Origin: Desulfobaculum sp044987625
Lineage (GTDB): Bacteria > Desulfobacterota > Desulfovibrionia > Desulfovibrionales > Desulfovibrionaceae
Assembly (NCBI RefSeq): GCF_044987625.1
Contig: NZ_JBJDSB010000005.1
Span: forward strand, 1-64,000
Length of the DNA: 64,000 bases
Direction of reading: 5' to 3'
Shown piece by piece: positions 25,227 to 34,273 of the stretch. The first letter of the stretch is position 1. The number at the start of each line of letters is the position of its first letter. Both the position numbers and the translations under genes were made by a program. The notes under the pieces were generated by a model. It saw only the letters and a list, made by a program, of their open reading frames with translations. It ran no database searches and was not told the origin of the DNA.

Positions 25227-25748
25227 CGGCCGCTACTCCTTGTGGCTAAAGCACCTATGCAAAGGAACACGATGGGAATCGGCATCAGAACATTCCGCAT
25301 CCGATACAACCCGAGTTACTGATTTTTCCGGGTTATTATGTCGAAATCACATTTGTATTCCCCGTGTCAAGAGCGTCTACTTCGATCATCCGTTCACAAA
25401 TGGAAAAAGGCCTTTACAATGTCAAATCACAGGCTTATTGCTATAAACTTGCGTCGTTTTGCACTGGCGCCCTCTCTCCATGTCAGCCAGGCGTCACTTT
25501 TTCCTTGTCCCACCCCTGCTATTGCACTCTATTCACACAACTGAGTAGCTCCAGTCCGCCCGCCAATAGTGCCGCCCCTTCTCACGCTCTTTCGTTTCTT
25601 TTGAAATTTTCACGAAATTCACCAAAAAATTTTCCAGACGCACCGAACCCACAAAGACCTCCCGACAAGGAAAACCTTGCATCCCGTTCCAAGAGTCTAT
25701 AGTGATTTTGCGCCACCGCTCTACGCAGCAAAACCCGAGACAAACGCT
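25227..25748. other. AT-rich divergent regulatory region between nuoA and the selenoprotein gene
   Basis: This gap of about 520 bases is clearly richer in A and T than the flanks and must hold both divergent promoters. On the minus strand a perfect TTGACA (25365-25370) has no well-spaced -10. No gene was seen. Confidence 0.5.
25677..25703 (+). promoter_or_regulatory. Candidate promoter for the selenoprotein gene
   Basis: TTGCAT and TATAGT are 15 bases apart (16 if CTTGCA is used as -35), ending 45 bases before the start codon. It matches sigma-70 elements at five of six in the -10 box. Confidence 0.4.
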
Positions 25749-27029
25749 ATGAATACATCCGACAAACATCAGTCCTTCAAAGACAAGGTCGCGCAGCTCC
25801 TTCCCGAAGGTGGGCATCTAAACATGTGCCTGACCTGCGGGCAGTGCTCCGCCGGCTGTCCGGCCACCGGGCTGGAAGGGATGGACCCGCGCAAGTTCCT
25901 GCGCATGGCCTCCCTTGGTCTGGACGAGGAAGTCACATCCACGCCATGGGTCTGGATGTGCACCATGTGCCAGCGTTGCGTCAGCGTCTGCCCCATGCAG
26001 ATTGACATCCCGCAGCTGGTCTACAACGCCCGCGCCGCATGGCCCATCGACAAACGCCCAAAAGGCATCGTCAAGTCCTGCGAAATGGCCCTCTCCACCC
26101 CCACGATGAGCGCCATGGGCACCTCGCCCGAAGACTTCCGATTCGTCGTCGAGGACGTGCTGGAGGAAGTCCACGAGACCCAGCCCGCCCATACAGAACT
26201 CAAGGCCCCCATCAACAAGAAGGGCGCGCACTTTTTTGTGAACCAAAACTCCCGCGAGCCCGTTACCGAGCCCGAAGAAATGATCCCCCTGTGGAAAATT
26301 CTCGACGTGGTCGGCGCGGACTGGACCTATTCCGATAAAGGATGGGCCGCAGAAAACTACTGCATGTTCGCCGCAAACGACGCCGCATGGGCAGAAAACG
26401 TTCAAACCAAAGTGGAGGCTGTTCATGAGCTGGGCTGTAATGTCTGGCTCAACACTGAGTGAGGCCACGAATTCTATGCAGTCCGGTCCGGACTCAAAAA
26501 ATTCGGCATTAAGGCCAACTTCGAATTGAACAGCATTATCCCGTGGTACGCGCGCTGGATTCGCGAAGGAAAACTCCCAGTCAACGCCGACTGGAACAAG
26601 GACGCCAAAGTCAAGTTCACCCTGCAGGACCCCTGTCAGATGGTGCGAAAGACCCTCGGCGACCCCCTCGCAGATGACCTGCGCTTTGTGGTAAAATCCG
26701 TGGTCGGTGAAGAGAACCTCATCGAAATGTGGCCGAATAAAGCAGACAACTACTGCTGCGGTGGCGGAGGCGGCTTCCTCCAGTCCGGCTACACCGAGGC
26801 GCGGCACGCCTACGGTAAGAAGAAGTTCGACCAGATCATGGCAACAGGGGCCGCATACTGCATCACCCCCTGCCACAACTGCCACTCGCAGATTGAGGAC
26901 CTCGCCCACCACTTCAGCGGGGGCTACAAGACCGTCCACCTCTGGACCCTCATCTGCCTCTCTCTCGGCATCCTCGGCGAAGACGAAAGAGGATACCTCG
27001 GCCCAGAACTGGCCGCCCTCTGCGACTAA
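25749..27029 (+). CDS. HdrD/TmcB/DsrK-like iron-sulfur protein with in-frame UGA (selenocysteine 238)
   Basis: The 426-residue product starts with two [4Fe-4S] motifs: CLTCGQCSAGCP (Cys 27, 30, 33, 37) and CTMCQRCVSVCP (Cys 71, 74, 77, 81). A C-terminal CCG-type region of heterodisulfide reductases follows, with DPCQM, NYCCGGGGGFL and CITPCHNCH. Codon 238 (26460-26462) is TGA, in the sequence LNTE-U-GHEFYAVRSG. Relatives have Cys there (ECGH), so the TGA most likely encodes selenocysteine. The frame is open for 189 further codons and contains the expected second CCG motif. A SECIS-like hairpin follows immediately. The role is thiol/disulfide-linked electron transfer; the electron partner is not encoded next to it. 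The ribosome site is weak. Confidence 0.88.
26463..26504 (+). promoter_or_regulatory. SECIS-like hairpin for selenocysteine insertion
   Basis: Directly after the TGA, GAATT (26469-26473) pairs with AATTC (26500-26504). AGTCC (26480-26484) pairs with GGACT (26490-26494) and closes a GGTCC loop. The loop G-U lies about 22-25 bases after the UGA, as in bacterial SECIS elements whose apical GGUC is read by SelB. Confidence 0.8.
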
Positions 27030-27054
27030 ACCGCCCAAGGCGCCCGCACCAACC

Positions 27055-27104
27055 AAAGCCCCGCGCTTCATCACCACGCAGTGATCGAAACGCGGGGCTT
27101 TTTG
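27055..27104 (+). terminator. Terminator after the selenoprotein gene
   Basis: AAAGCCCCGCG pairs with CGCGGGGCTTT, with a second inner stem (ATCAC/GTGAT), followed by TTTG. It lies 26 bases past the stop. Confidence 0.9.
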
Positions 27105-27197
27105 CGCGCCCGCCACACCGGGCGCAACGCCCCCGGCCTAACCAATGGACACGTGCCTCCGGCGCAATGCCCCGGCCTTTTTTTGCTCCGCAGGGTC

Positions 27198-27397
27198 AAG
27201 GGCCGTGGGCCCTTAACGATCCCATTTATACGCCAGTGATGCGTTCCGGACGCGCGGCCTCTATCCGGCCCCAGCAACGGCGTCCCACACACACGGCCAA
27301 CTCCCCCAACGTGGAGGAAAAGGCCACCCCCCCCCTTTTTCGGGCTGGCTTCCAGCCCGAAAACCTCGGGATTTTTAAGGGGTCGCACCCCTTAAAC
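27198..27397. repeat. Diverged copy of the dispersed two-hairpin repeat
   Basis: Two hairpins flank this stretch: AAGGGCC-GTG-GGCCCTT (27198-27214) and TTTAAGGGG-TCGCA-CCCCTTAAA (27375-27397). The order and the AACGATCCCAT/GGGATTTTTAAGGGG context resemble the two hairpins inside each 212-bp unit at 35204-35848. The match is loose. Confidence 0.45.
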
Positions 27398-27667
27398 AGC
27401 GCTGCTATCTTTATCTCTAAGCCCCTTCGTCCTTTCAGGCCGAACTGACTAAGAGCTAAAGCCGCCGGAGGCAACCTCTTGCCCCACGCATTACGACCCG
27501 GCCTATCCCATGGCACCACAAACCTTATGAGTTTCGGCCAGATGCACTCTGGCCTTGCCCTAAGCGGGCGGTTTGCGTCATACTTGCTGTCGCATCTAGG
27601 GTGCGCGGATCCTTGGTGGCTGTTTTTTCTGTAGCCCACCGGGATATCGAACGATTACGGCTCCTAT

Positions 27668-27685
27668 TCGTGAACTTTTTCACGA
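27668..27685. promoter_or_regulatory. Crp-like palindrome upstream of the molybdoenzyme
   Basis: TCGTGAA-CTTT-TTCACGA is a perfect seven-base inverted repeat with the TGTGA-N6-TCACA geometry (CGTGA-N6-TCACG). It is about 160 bases before the start codon. Confidence 0.45.
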
Positions 27686-27843
27686 TAGAGCCGCCAACCC
27701 TTGCGCGCAGCGGATGCGACCATGTAGTTGATATGCGAGAACGACTATCACGCGGATGGCTCAGACCGGCGTCCGCTGGCACAACGTCCGGCCCGCCGTC
27801 ATAAGACGGCATCCGTCCCATCACCGCGTCAGGAGAGCACACA

Positions 27844-29928
27844 ATGCCCACAAAAGAGGTGTACAGCGTTTGCGGCATGTGCAGCGTCCGCTGCCCGATT
27901 ATGGTCGAGGTTGACTCTGGCTCCCTCGGTTTCATCCAAGGCAACCCGCACGACCCCGGCATGGCTGGGGGCCTGTGTCCGCGCGGCGGCGCGGGACGCG
28001 CGCTGTATGAAGACAGCGAGCGCCCACAGTTCCCCATGATTCGCGAAGGCGAACGTGGCGAGGGCAAATGGCGCCGTGTAACGTGGGACGAAGCGCTGGA
28101 CTATATCTGCGACAGATTGAAGGGCATCATTGACACGCACGGCCCGCGCAGCGTGCTGTGGTCGGACCGTGGTGGCCCGTTTGCGGACCTGCACAAGGCG
28201 TTCATGCGCGGGATTGGCTCGCCGAATTACTGTAACCACGACGCATCGTGCGCGCGCAACGTGCTGCACGCGGCAAAGTCCGTGATGGGCCTTGGGCGCA
28301 AGGGCGTGGCGTATGACTTCAAGAACACGAAGCATATCGTTTTGCAAACGCGCAACCTGTTTGAAGCCATCAACGTGAAGGAAGTCAACGGCGCGCTGGA
28401 CAGCCTGGCGGCTGGCGGCAAGCTGAGCGTCATTGACATCCGCGCGAACATCTCGGCCAGCAAGGCGAACAATTTCTTTATAATCCGGCCGGGCACGGAC
28501 TATGCGTTCAACCTCGCGGTGATTAACTGCCTTATCACGAACAAGTGGTACGATGCGGACTACGCCGAGCGGCACATTAAAGACTTGGACGAACTGGCAA
28601 AGTTCGTTGAGCCGTACACACCGGAATGGGCGGAAGAAGAAACGGGCATCAAGGCGACCGACCTTGTAAAGTTCGTGAAGGAACTGAAAAAGGCCGCGCC
28701 CGCCGTCATCTGGCATCCCGGCTGGATGGTGGCCCGGTACATGGATTCGTTTTATGTGTGCCGCAGCATCTACCTCATCAACGCCCTGCTGGGATCCATT
28801 GGCGCCAAGGGCGGCCTGCCCATCGTCAACAAGCCCAAAGACTTTGGCCGCAAGGGCCTGAAGGCGTTCTCGGACCTGTTCCCGAAGCCTGAAGAAAAGC
28901 GCGCCGATGGCGCAGGCTGGAAGCTCAAACACATCGACGCGGGACCGGGCCTTATCAACAAGGCGTACGAGGCCATCGAAAGCGAAGACCCGTACCCCAT
29001 CAAAGCGTATTTCATCCATAGGCACGACCCGCTCCACGCCCTGCCGGACCAGCAGCGCGTCAAGGACATCTGGAAAAAGCTGGACCTCATCGTGGCAACG
29101 ACGTTCAGCTGGTCCGATTCCTCATGGCACGCGGACGTTGTGCTGCCCATGTCCACCTACCTTGAGCGCGAATCCCCGCTGGCGACCAAGAACGGCTTGA
29201 AGTCCTACTTCTTCCGCCGCGCCCGCGCTGTTGAACCGCGCTACGACACCCGCGCGGACTGGGAGATTCTGGGCGGCATTGCCAAGCGCATGGGCTTCGA
29301 CGCCCTCGCTTTCGACTCCGCCGAGGATATGTGGAACTACCAGTTGACGGACACTGGCGTCAGCGTTGAGGACTTTGACGCCACGGGCGAAGTCTGGCTG
29401 GCGGAAAAGCCCCTGTACCGCGACATGAACGACTTTTCCTTCCCCACTCCGTCAGGACGGCTGGAAGTCATCTGCGAGAAGCTGGAAGACATGAACCTGC
29501 CTTCGCTGAAGCCCTACGAAAGCCCGGAGCGCCCGCCGGAAGGTCGCTTCCGCATTGCGTTCGGGCGCTGCGCACTGCATACGCAGGGGCACACCGTCAA
29601 CAACACCATGCTGAACGAGCAAATGCCCATCAACCCCGTGTGGATCAATACCAAACGCGCGGCGGAGATGGGCATTGCGGACGGCGACGAAGTGGAGCTT
29701 TCCAACGGCTCCTACAGCGCGCGCACCGTGGCCTTTGTGACGGACTTCATCCACCCGGAGGCGGCCTTTGTGGTACACGGATTCGGGCACAAGCTCCCGC
29801 CGGAGACGCGCTCCAGCCGCGGCATTGCGGATCAGGAACTGATGGAAGGCGGCCTTGAAAAGTGCGACCCCGCCGGCGGCGGCGTGGCTATGCAGGAGCA
29901 TTTTATCACCATTTCCAAACCGTCCTAA
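27844..29928 (+). CDS. Orphan molybdopterin oxidoreductase (PsrA/PhsA-like catalytic subunit)
   Basis: This 694-residue enzyme of the DMSO-reductase family has an N-terminal [4Fe-4S] site CGMCSVRCP...CPRGG (Cys 10, 13, 17 and about 45). A probable molybdenum/tungsten ligand Cys lies in NHDASCARNVLHAA near residue 138. The C-terminal molybdopterin-dinucleotide domain (from GRFRIAFGRCALHTQGHT) is complete. No Tat signal is present, so it should work in the cytoplasm. No electron-transfer or membrane-anchor subunit is adjacent. AGGAG lies eight bases before the ATG. Relatives reduce polysulfide, thiosulfate or arsenate; the substrate here is unknown. Confidence 0.88.
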   Translation: MPTKEVYSVCGMCSVRCPIMVEVDSGSLGFIQGNPHDPGMAGGLCPRGGAGRALYEDSERPQFPMIREGERGEGKWRRVTWDEALDYICDRLKGIIDTHGPRSVLWSDRGGPFADLHKAFMRGIGSPNYCNHDASCARNVLHAAKSVMGLGRKGVAYDFKNTKHIVLQTRNLFEAINVKEVNGALDSLAAGGKLSVIDIRANISASKANNFFIIRPGTDYAFNLAVINCLITNKWYDADYAERHIKDLDELAKFVEPYTPEWAEEETGIKATDLVKFVKELKKAAPAVIWHPGWMVARYMDSFYVCRSIYLINALLGSIGAKGGLPIVNKPKDFGRKGLKAFSDLFPKPEEKRADGAGWKLKHIDAGPGLINKAYEAIESEDPYPIKAYFIHRHDPLHALPDQQRVKDIWKKLDLIVATTFSWSDSSWHADVVLPMSTYLERESPLATKNGLKSYFFRRARAVEPRYDTRADWEILGGIAKRMGFDALAFDSAEDMWNYQLTDTGVSVEDFDATGEVWLAEKPLYRDMNDFSFPTPSGRLEVICEKLEDMNLPSLKPYESPERPPEGRFRIAFGRCALHTQGHTVNNTMLNEQMPINPVWINTKRAAEMGIADGDEVELSNGSYSARTVAFVTDFIHPEAAFVVHGFGHKLPPETRSSRGIADQELMEGGLEKCDPAGGGVAMQEHFITISKPS

Positions 29929-29955
29929 CTGCGGCGCACCCACCACGAGCACCCC

Positions 29956-29985
29956 GGCCGGGGCTTCCTAGCGGAGGCCCCGGCC
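29956..29985 (+). terminator. Terminator after the molybdoenzyme gene
   Basis: GGCCGGGGC pairs with GCCCCGGCC and further TCC/GGA pairs shorten the loop. ATTTCG follows. It starts 28 bases after the stop. Confidence 0.75.
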
Positions 29986-30054
29986 GATTTCGTATTGACA
30001 AGGGACCCGTCACTGGGACAAGGATTTTGACGAACCACTGAGGGAGAGGACGTT

Positions 30055-30912
30055 ATGCGGCACATACTGGGAACAGCACTTGCCTTGTGCATATTCCTCG
30101 GCTGCGCGGCGCAAAACGCCACGGCGGCGCGCCTTCCCTTTGCTCCGGGCGAAAAGCTTACCTACAGCCTACGGTGGGAGGCCATCCCCGCGGGGACGGC
30201 GACGCTGGAGGTGCTGCCGCACACACAGGTAAACAACGCGCCGGCGCTGCACTTTCGCATGAAGGCGTGGACCAATGCCTTTGCGGACATCTTCTACACC
30301 GTGCGCGATGAGGTAAACGCCTATACGGCTCCGGACCTTGAAAAATCCGTGCACTACACCCAGCGCCAGCGCGAGGGCAGCTACAAGCGCGACATCACGG
30401 TGTCGTTTCTGTGGGAGACGGGTCAGGCGCAGTACGCCAATATCATCAATGGTCCCAAGGACCCTATTCTCATCCTGCCCGGCACGTTTGACCCGCTGTC
30501 GGTGTTTTATGCGTTCCGGCGCATGCCGCTTAAGAAAGGGGCGCAACTGTACGCCCCGGTCACGGACGGGGTGAAGAGCGTTATGGGCCGGGCCACCGTC
30601 CTGCGCAGAGAGCGGCTGACCGTACCCGCTGGCACATTTGACACGTGGGTTGTGGAGCCGGAGCTCCGGCACATCGGCGGCGTGTTCAAAAAGAGCAAAG
30701 ATGCCCGCCTCCTTGTGTGGGTTACGGCGGATGAGCGCAAGATTCCGGTGCAAGTCTCCAGCCGCGTCATTGTCGGACGCTTCTTTGCCGTGCTGACGGA
30801 TATAGTTCCGGGGCGGCCACACAGGGAAGACACGCGGCCCAGCACCGCGCAGCAGTCGGCCCCGGCAGTTGAAGGTGCGGCGCAAATGGCTCCGCCAAGG
30901 CCAGCCAACTAA
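30055..30912 (+). CDS. Exported DUF3108 protein
   Basis: This 285-residue protein has an N-terminal signal segment (hydrophobic 4-17, likely cut after the alanines near 25). A Cys at position 17 gives only a poor lipobox. The DUF3108 start LPFAPGEKLTYSLRWEAIPAGTA is clear (about 27-49), with GTFDPLSVFYAFR and a beta-rich centre. The C-terminal 35 residues are Pro/Ala/Gln-rich. Such proteins are beta-sandwich envelope proteins of unsettled role. GAGGGAGAGG precedes the ATG. It may form a unit with the signalling gene 137 bases downstream, but nothing proves it. Confidence 0.82.
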   Translation: MRHILGTALALCIFLGCAAQNATAARLPFAPGEKLTYSLRWEAIPAGTATLEVLPHTQVNNAPALHFRMKAWTNAFADIFYTVRDEVNAYTAPDLEKSVHYTQRQREGSYKRDITVSFLWETGQAQYANIINGPKDPILILPGTFDPLSVFYAFRRMPLKKGAQLYAPVTDGVKSVMGRATVLRRERLTVPAGTFDTWVVEPELRHIGGVFKKSKDARLLVWVTADERKIPVQVSSRVIVGRFFAVLTDIVPGRPHREDTRPSTAQQSAPAVEGAAQMAPPRPAN

Positions 30913-31049
30913 GGAACGACGCGGCCCCCGCAAGGCCCCCCAGAGGGGAACGGAATTTTTCTGGCCGCATCCTTGCCCTTCTTGGAACATTCAGTCATTA
31001 TTGAACAATCAACACATTTCCCCTGTTTTACATAGGCTCCTGACCGCTC

Positions 31050-33266
31050 ATGCACGACATCCACGAATCCATACTCCTCCTTGGCCACGGCGCAACACCT
31101 GCATCCGCCCTGCTGGACCAGACGGGCTATACGGTCCGCCACGCTACGGACAACACCGAGGCCATCCGCTCCATTGCGGCACTTCCGCCGGACCTTGTCG
31201 TGCTGGACGCAGGAGCCTCGCCCGAGGACATCACCGCCACCTGCCACGCGCTGCGTTCGCAGGCCGCGGAAAGCGACCTGCCCATCCTCATTCTGTCCGA
31301 CTGCACGGCCCCCAACCTAATGATGCGCACCATTGAGGAACTTGGCGCGGTGGACTTCATCGCCAAGCCCTTTCAGCCGCAGGAACTTCTGGCGCGCATC
31401 CGCCTGCACCTGACCATGCGCAGTCAGGGCCAGCTCAACCGCCTGTACCTCGACCACCTTGAGGACCTTGTGGAACAGCGCACGTATGAGCTTCTGCGCG
31501 ACAATCTTTTTCAGGAAGCCCTGAACAAGCTACTGGGGCTGTCCCTTGCGTCGCTGTCCACCACAACGACCCTGAACCACGCGTTGGACATTCTGCTGGC
31601 CCTGCCGTGGGCCAAGGAAGGCGCCAGCGCCGGAATATTCCTTACGCAGGACGATGGCAGCTACCACCTTGCGGCCAGCCGGGGGTCGCGCTCCATGCAA
31701 CCGCATATGTGCCCGCACATCGGAAACGGTCCCACTCCCGGTCTGACCTGCCTGCGTTGCGGCGAGGTTCTGCACATTATCAGTTCCCCAGGTGAAGCCA
31801 GCGACAAAACCGCCGTGGAACATCAGGAAGCCTGCGTCCCGCTGATGCAGGACAACACCTTCCTCGGCGCGCTGACCATCATCATGGACGCGCCGCACAG
31901 CTTCGACGCACCGGAGCGCGAATTTCTCATCCATGCGTCGCAGACCATCGCCAATATTCTGCGCCACAAGGACTCCGAAGAGCAGCTGCTCTTTCAGGCG
32001 TACTTCGACCCGCTGACGGGCCTGCCCAACCGCACCAACCTCGTACGCACCATCAACAGCCATATTGGGCACTTGGCTCCGGGGTTGTCTCCAGTGCTGT
32101 GTATGCTGGACCTGGCGCAATTTAAGCTGGTCAATGAGAGCCTCGGGCACCCCACAGGGGACGCCGTTATCCGCGCCGCAGCGGAGCGCCTGCGGTCCTT
32201 CAAGGCCTACGGCATGGTTCCGGCGCGCATTGGTGGCGACGTGTTCGCGGCCTTTTTGCCGCAGGTGGAGGACAAAGCGCGGGCCATCAGCATTGCGCGG
32301 GAAATCCAGCGCCGCTTTGCCAGCCCCTTCCCCGTGACGGACGACGGCATTTACCTGAGTTCCTACATCGGCATCGCCATCGGCGCGGGGGAAAGCATGG
32401 ACGGTGAATCCCTCGTCCGCGACGCGGACACTGCCCTGCACAAGGCCAAGCAGGATGGTCCGGGACGCCACGCCGTGTTCTCCTGCGCCATGCACATTTC
32501 AGCGCAGCGCTTCATGCGCCTTGCCAATGACCTGCGCCGCGCCCTAGACAATGACGAACTGGTGCTGCACTACCAGCCGCTGGTGGAGCTGGCTTCCGGG
32601 CGCATCCGCGGCGCAGAGGCCCTTGTCCGCTGGAATCATCCGGACCTTGGCATGCTGCCGCCGGACGAGTTCATCTCCGTAGCGGAAAAGACGGGCCTTA
32701 TCGTCCCACTCGGGCTGTTTGTCCTGCGCCGCGCCTGCGAGCAGTACGCCGCACTGCGGGACAAAGCCGCCCCGAACGGCGACTTCACCATGAGCGTCAA
32801 CCTCTCCGGCGTCCAACTTAGCTGTACCACCCTCGCCGACGACATCGCGACCATCCTGCGCGAAACAAATGTTCCGCCCCATGCGCTCAAGCTGGAAATT
32901 ACCGAAACAGCGGCCATGACCTCGCCGGACCACGCCCGCGAACTGTTCACCAAGCTCCGCCAGCAGGGCATCACCATCGCCATCGACGACTTCGGCACTG
33001 GCTACTCGTCCCTGTCGCACCTGCACAGCTTCCCCGTGGATACGCTGAAGATTGACCGCTCCTTTGTGTCCGGCCTCGCCGATGCGCACAACACCACACC
33101 CATTATCCGCGCCGTGGTCGCCCTTGGGCACAGCCTCGGCATGAGCATTATCGCCGAGGGCGTGGAGGGCGCGGACCAGCGTGAACTCCTCTCCGACCTG
33201 CGCTGCGAGTATGGGCAGGGATTTTTCTTCTCGCGCCCCGTACCCTTTGAAAAGTTCGGCGAATAG
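31050..33266 (+). CDS. Receiver-GAF-GGDEF-EAL protein, probable c-di-GMP phosphodiesterase
   Basis: This 738-residue soluble protein has an N-terminal receiver-like domain (1-125). It keeps the Asp (LVVLDAG) and Lys (FIAKPF) but lacks the early acidic pair (ILLLGHG). A GAF-like domain follows, with several cysteines (MCPHIG...CLRCGE) near 215-240. The GGDEF domain reads RIGGDVFAAFL, so the catalytic Glu is lost. The EAL domain is intact by eye: EALVRWNHP, VNLSG, KLEITETA, DDFGTGYSSL, KIDRSFV, EGVE. The expected net activity is c-di-GMP hydrolysis, tuned by phosphate and a GAF ligand. The MotB/MotA-like pair follows, suggesting motility control. Confidence 0.9.
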   Translation: MHDIHESILLLGHGATPASALLDQTGYTVRHATDNTEAIRSIAALPPDLVVLDAGASPEDITATCHALRSQAAESDLPILILSDCTAPNLMMRTIEELGAVDFIAKPFQPQELLARIRLHLTMRSQGQLNRLYLDHLEDLVEQRTYELLRDNLFQEALNKLLGLSLASLSTTTTLNHALDILLALPWAKEGASAGIFLTQDDGSYHLAASRGSRSMQPHMCPHIGNGPTPGLTCLRCGEVLHIISSPGEASDKTAVEHQEACVPLMQDNTFLGALTIIMDAPHSFDAPEREFLIHASQTIANILRHKDSEEQLLFQAYFDPLTGLPNRTNLVRTINSHIGHLAPGLSPVLCMLDLAQFKLVNESLGHPTGDAVIRAAAERLRSFKAYGMVPARIGGDVFAAFLPQVEDKARAISIAREIQRRFASPFPVTDDGIYLSSYIGIAIGAGESMDGESLVRDADTALHKAKQDGPGRHAVFSCAMHISAQRFMRLANDLRRALDNDELVLHYQPLVELASGRIRGAEALVRWNHPDLGMLPPDEFISVAEKTGLIVPLGLFVLRRACEQYAALRDKAAPNGDFTMSVNLSGVQLSCTTLADDIATILRETNVPPHALKLEITETAAMTSPDHARELFTKLRQQGITIAIDDFGTGYSSLSHLHSFPVDTLKIDRSFVSGLADAHNTTPIIRAVVALGHSLGMSIIAEGVEGADQRELLSDLRCEYGQGFFFSRPVPFEKFGE

Positions 33267-33359
33267 CCGACATTCCATCCCTCCCCAGCGGCAGGCAACC
33301 CCCTGCCGCCCTTGACGAAGCGCCCCTCGCTTCCATGAATGGACAGCACTCTTCGCGCA

Positions 33360-33375
33360 TGGACCACTTTTTGCT
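33360..33375 (+). promoter_or_regulatory. Candidate sigma-54 promoter for the motB/motA-like pair
   Basis: TGGACCACTTTTTGCT has the GG and GC dinucleotides ten bases apart, as required at -24 and -12. Its downstream edge is 49 bases from the start codon of the MotB-like gene. Confidence 0.5.
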
Positions 33376-33424
33376 TCTGCGCAGGTGGTAGGCAACTCTC
33401 CATTCACCAGCAACAGGGGCGTCA

Positions 33425-34273
33425 ATGTCACAGCAACCACCACAAAACACCGCGGGCAGCGGGCAGACGCCGCCATCCGGCCCCGCCGAAAGCATGACGG
33501 GCACACCCAGCGGCGCGCCCTCGCACTCCAGAACGCGTCACAGTCTTGACGCCATGGAGCGCGCCTTTGCGCCCACGGACGATATGCCGCAGTTCCACTG
33601 GTCCATCCCATGGGCGGACCTGATGATGACCATGTTCATCGTGTTCACGGTGCTTTTCGTCTACGCCAGCGCCAAGCGCGACTTTCTGCTGGCCTTCCGT
33701 GGGCATGTCGAACACGAAAACGTGCAGGATATAGACGAACTGGGCCGCCACGAGGGCGAAGTGCCCGTCTATTCCTTCCCCAAGACCGGCATCCATCCCA
33801 GCCCCGGCCCGCATCAACTCTTTGAGCGCTGCAAGGCCATCGTTGGCGAATCCGGCATTCAAAATGTCTCCATCGAGATGGAGGGCGACGTTATCCGCCT
33901 GAGTATGCACGGCCCCATGCTCTTCGACCGGACCGACGCGGTCATCAAGCCCGAAGGACGCCGGTTTCTCGACATGGTCTCCGGCATCATCGCCAAGGCC
34001 AAGTACAACGTGCACGTGCACGGACACACGGACAACTACCCGGTGCACACTCCCAAGTACCCCACCAACTGGGAGCTTTCCACCGCCCGCGCCACACAGG
34101 TGGCCCGCTACCTGACCGAGCGGCGCGGCGTTGCGCCGGAGCAGGTGACCATCAGCGGGCACTCCATGTTCAAACCGGCCGCCCCCAACCTCTCCGGGGA
34201 AGGCAAGGCCAGAAACCGCAGGGTGGAGATTGAACTCTCGCGCCCGGACCAACCCGATAGGGAGCACTCATGA
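33425..34273 (+). CDS. MotB/OmpA-like stator protein
   Basis: This 282-residue protein has a 55-residue Ser/Pro-rich N-terminus and a single membrane helix preceded by IPWADLMMTMFIVFTVLFVY. The Asp near residue 65 is in the place of the proton-binding Asp of MotB. An OmpA-like peptidoglycan-binding domain makes up the C-terminal half (HVHGHTDNYPVHTPKYPTNW, then RNRRVEIEL). It would anchor an ion-driven motor unit to the wall. AGGGG precedes the ATG. Its end overlaps the MotA-like gene as ATGA. The order motB then motA is reversed compared with the classical operon. Confidence 0.87.
   Translation: MSQQPPQNTAGSGQTPPSGPAESMTGTPSGAPSHSRTRHSLDAMERAFAPTDDMPQFHWSIPWADLMMTMFIVFTVLFVYASAKRDFLLAFRGHVEHENVQDIDELGRHEGEVPVYSFPKTGIHPSPGPHQLFERCKAIVGESGIQNVSIEMEGDVIRLSMHGPMLFDRTDAVIKPEGRRFLDMVSGIIAKAKYNVHVHGHTDNYPVHTPKYPTNWELSTARATQVARYLTERRGVAPEQVTISGHSMFKPAAPNLSGEGKARNRRVEIELSRPDQPDREHS

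Larger units (their letters stand above)
27105..27843. other. Long intergenic region before the molybdoenzyme gene
   Basis: About 740 bases without a supported gene. The left half carries hairpins related to the dispersed repeat family of 35204-35848. The right half carries a Crp-like palindrome. Short open frames show no family features. Confidence 0.5.

Noticed and set aside
26460..26462. TGA as a real stop or frameshift splitting the iron-sulfur gene into two pseudogene parts
   Set aside because: The frame is unchanged on both sides, the downstream part keeps conserved motifs, relatives have Cys at this point, and a SECIS-like hairpin follows.
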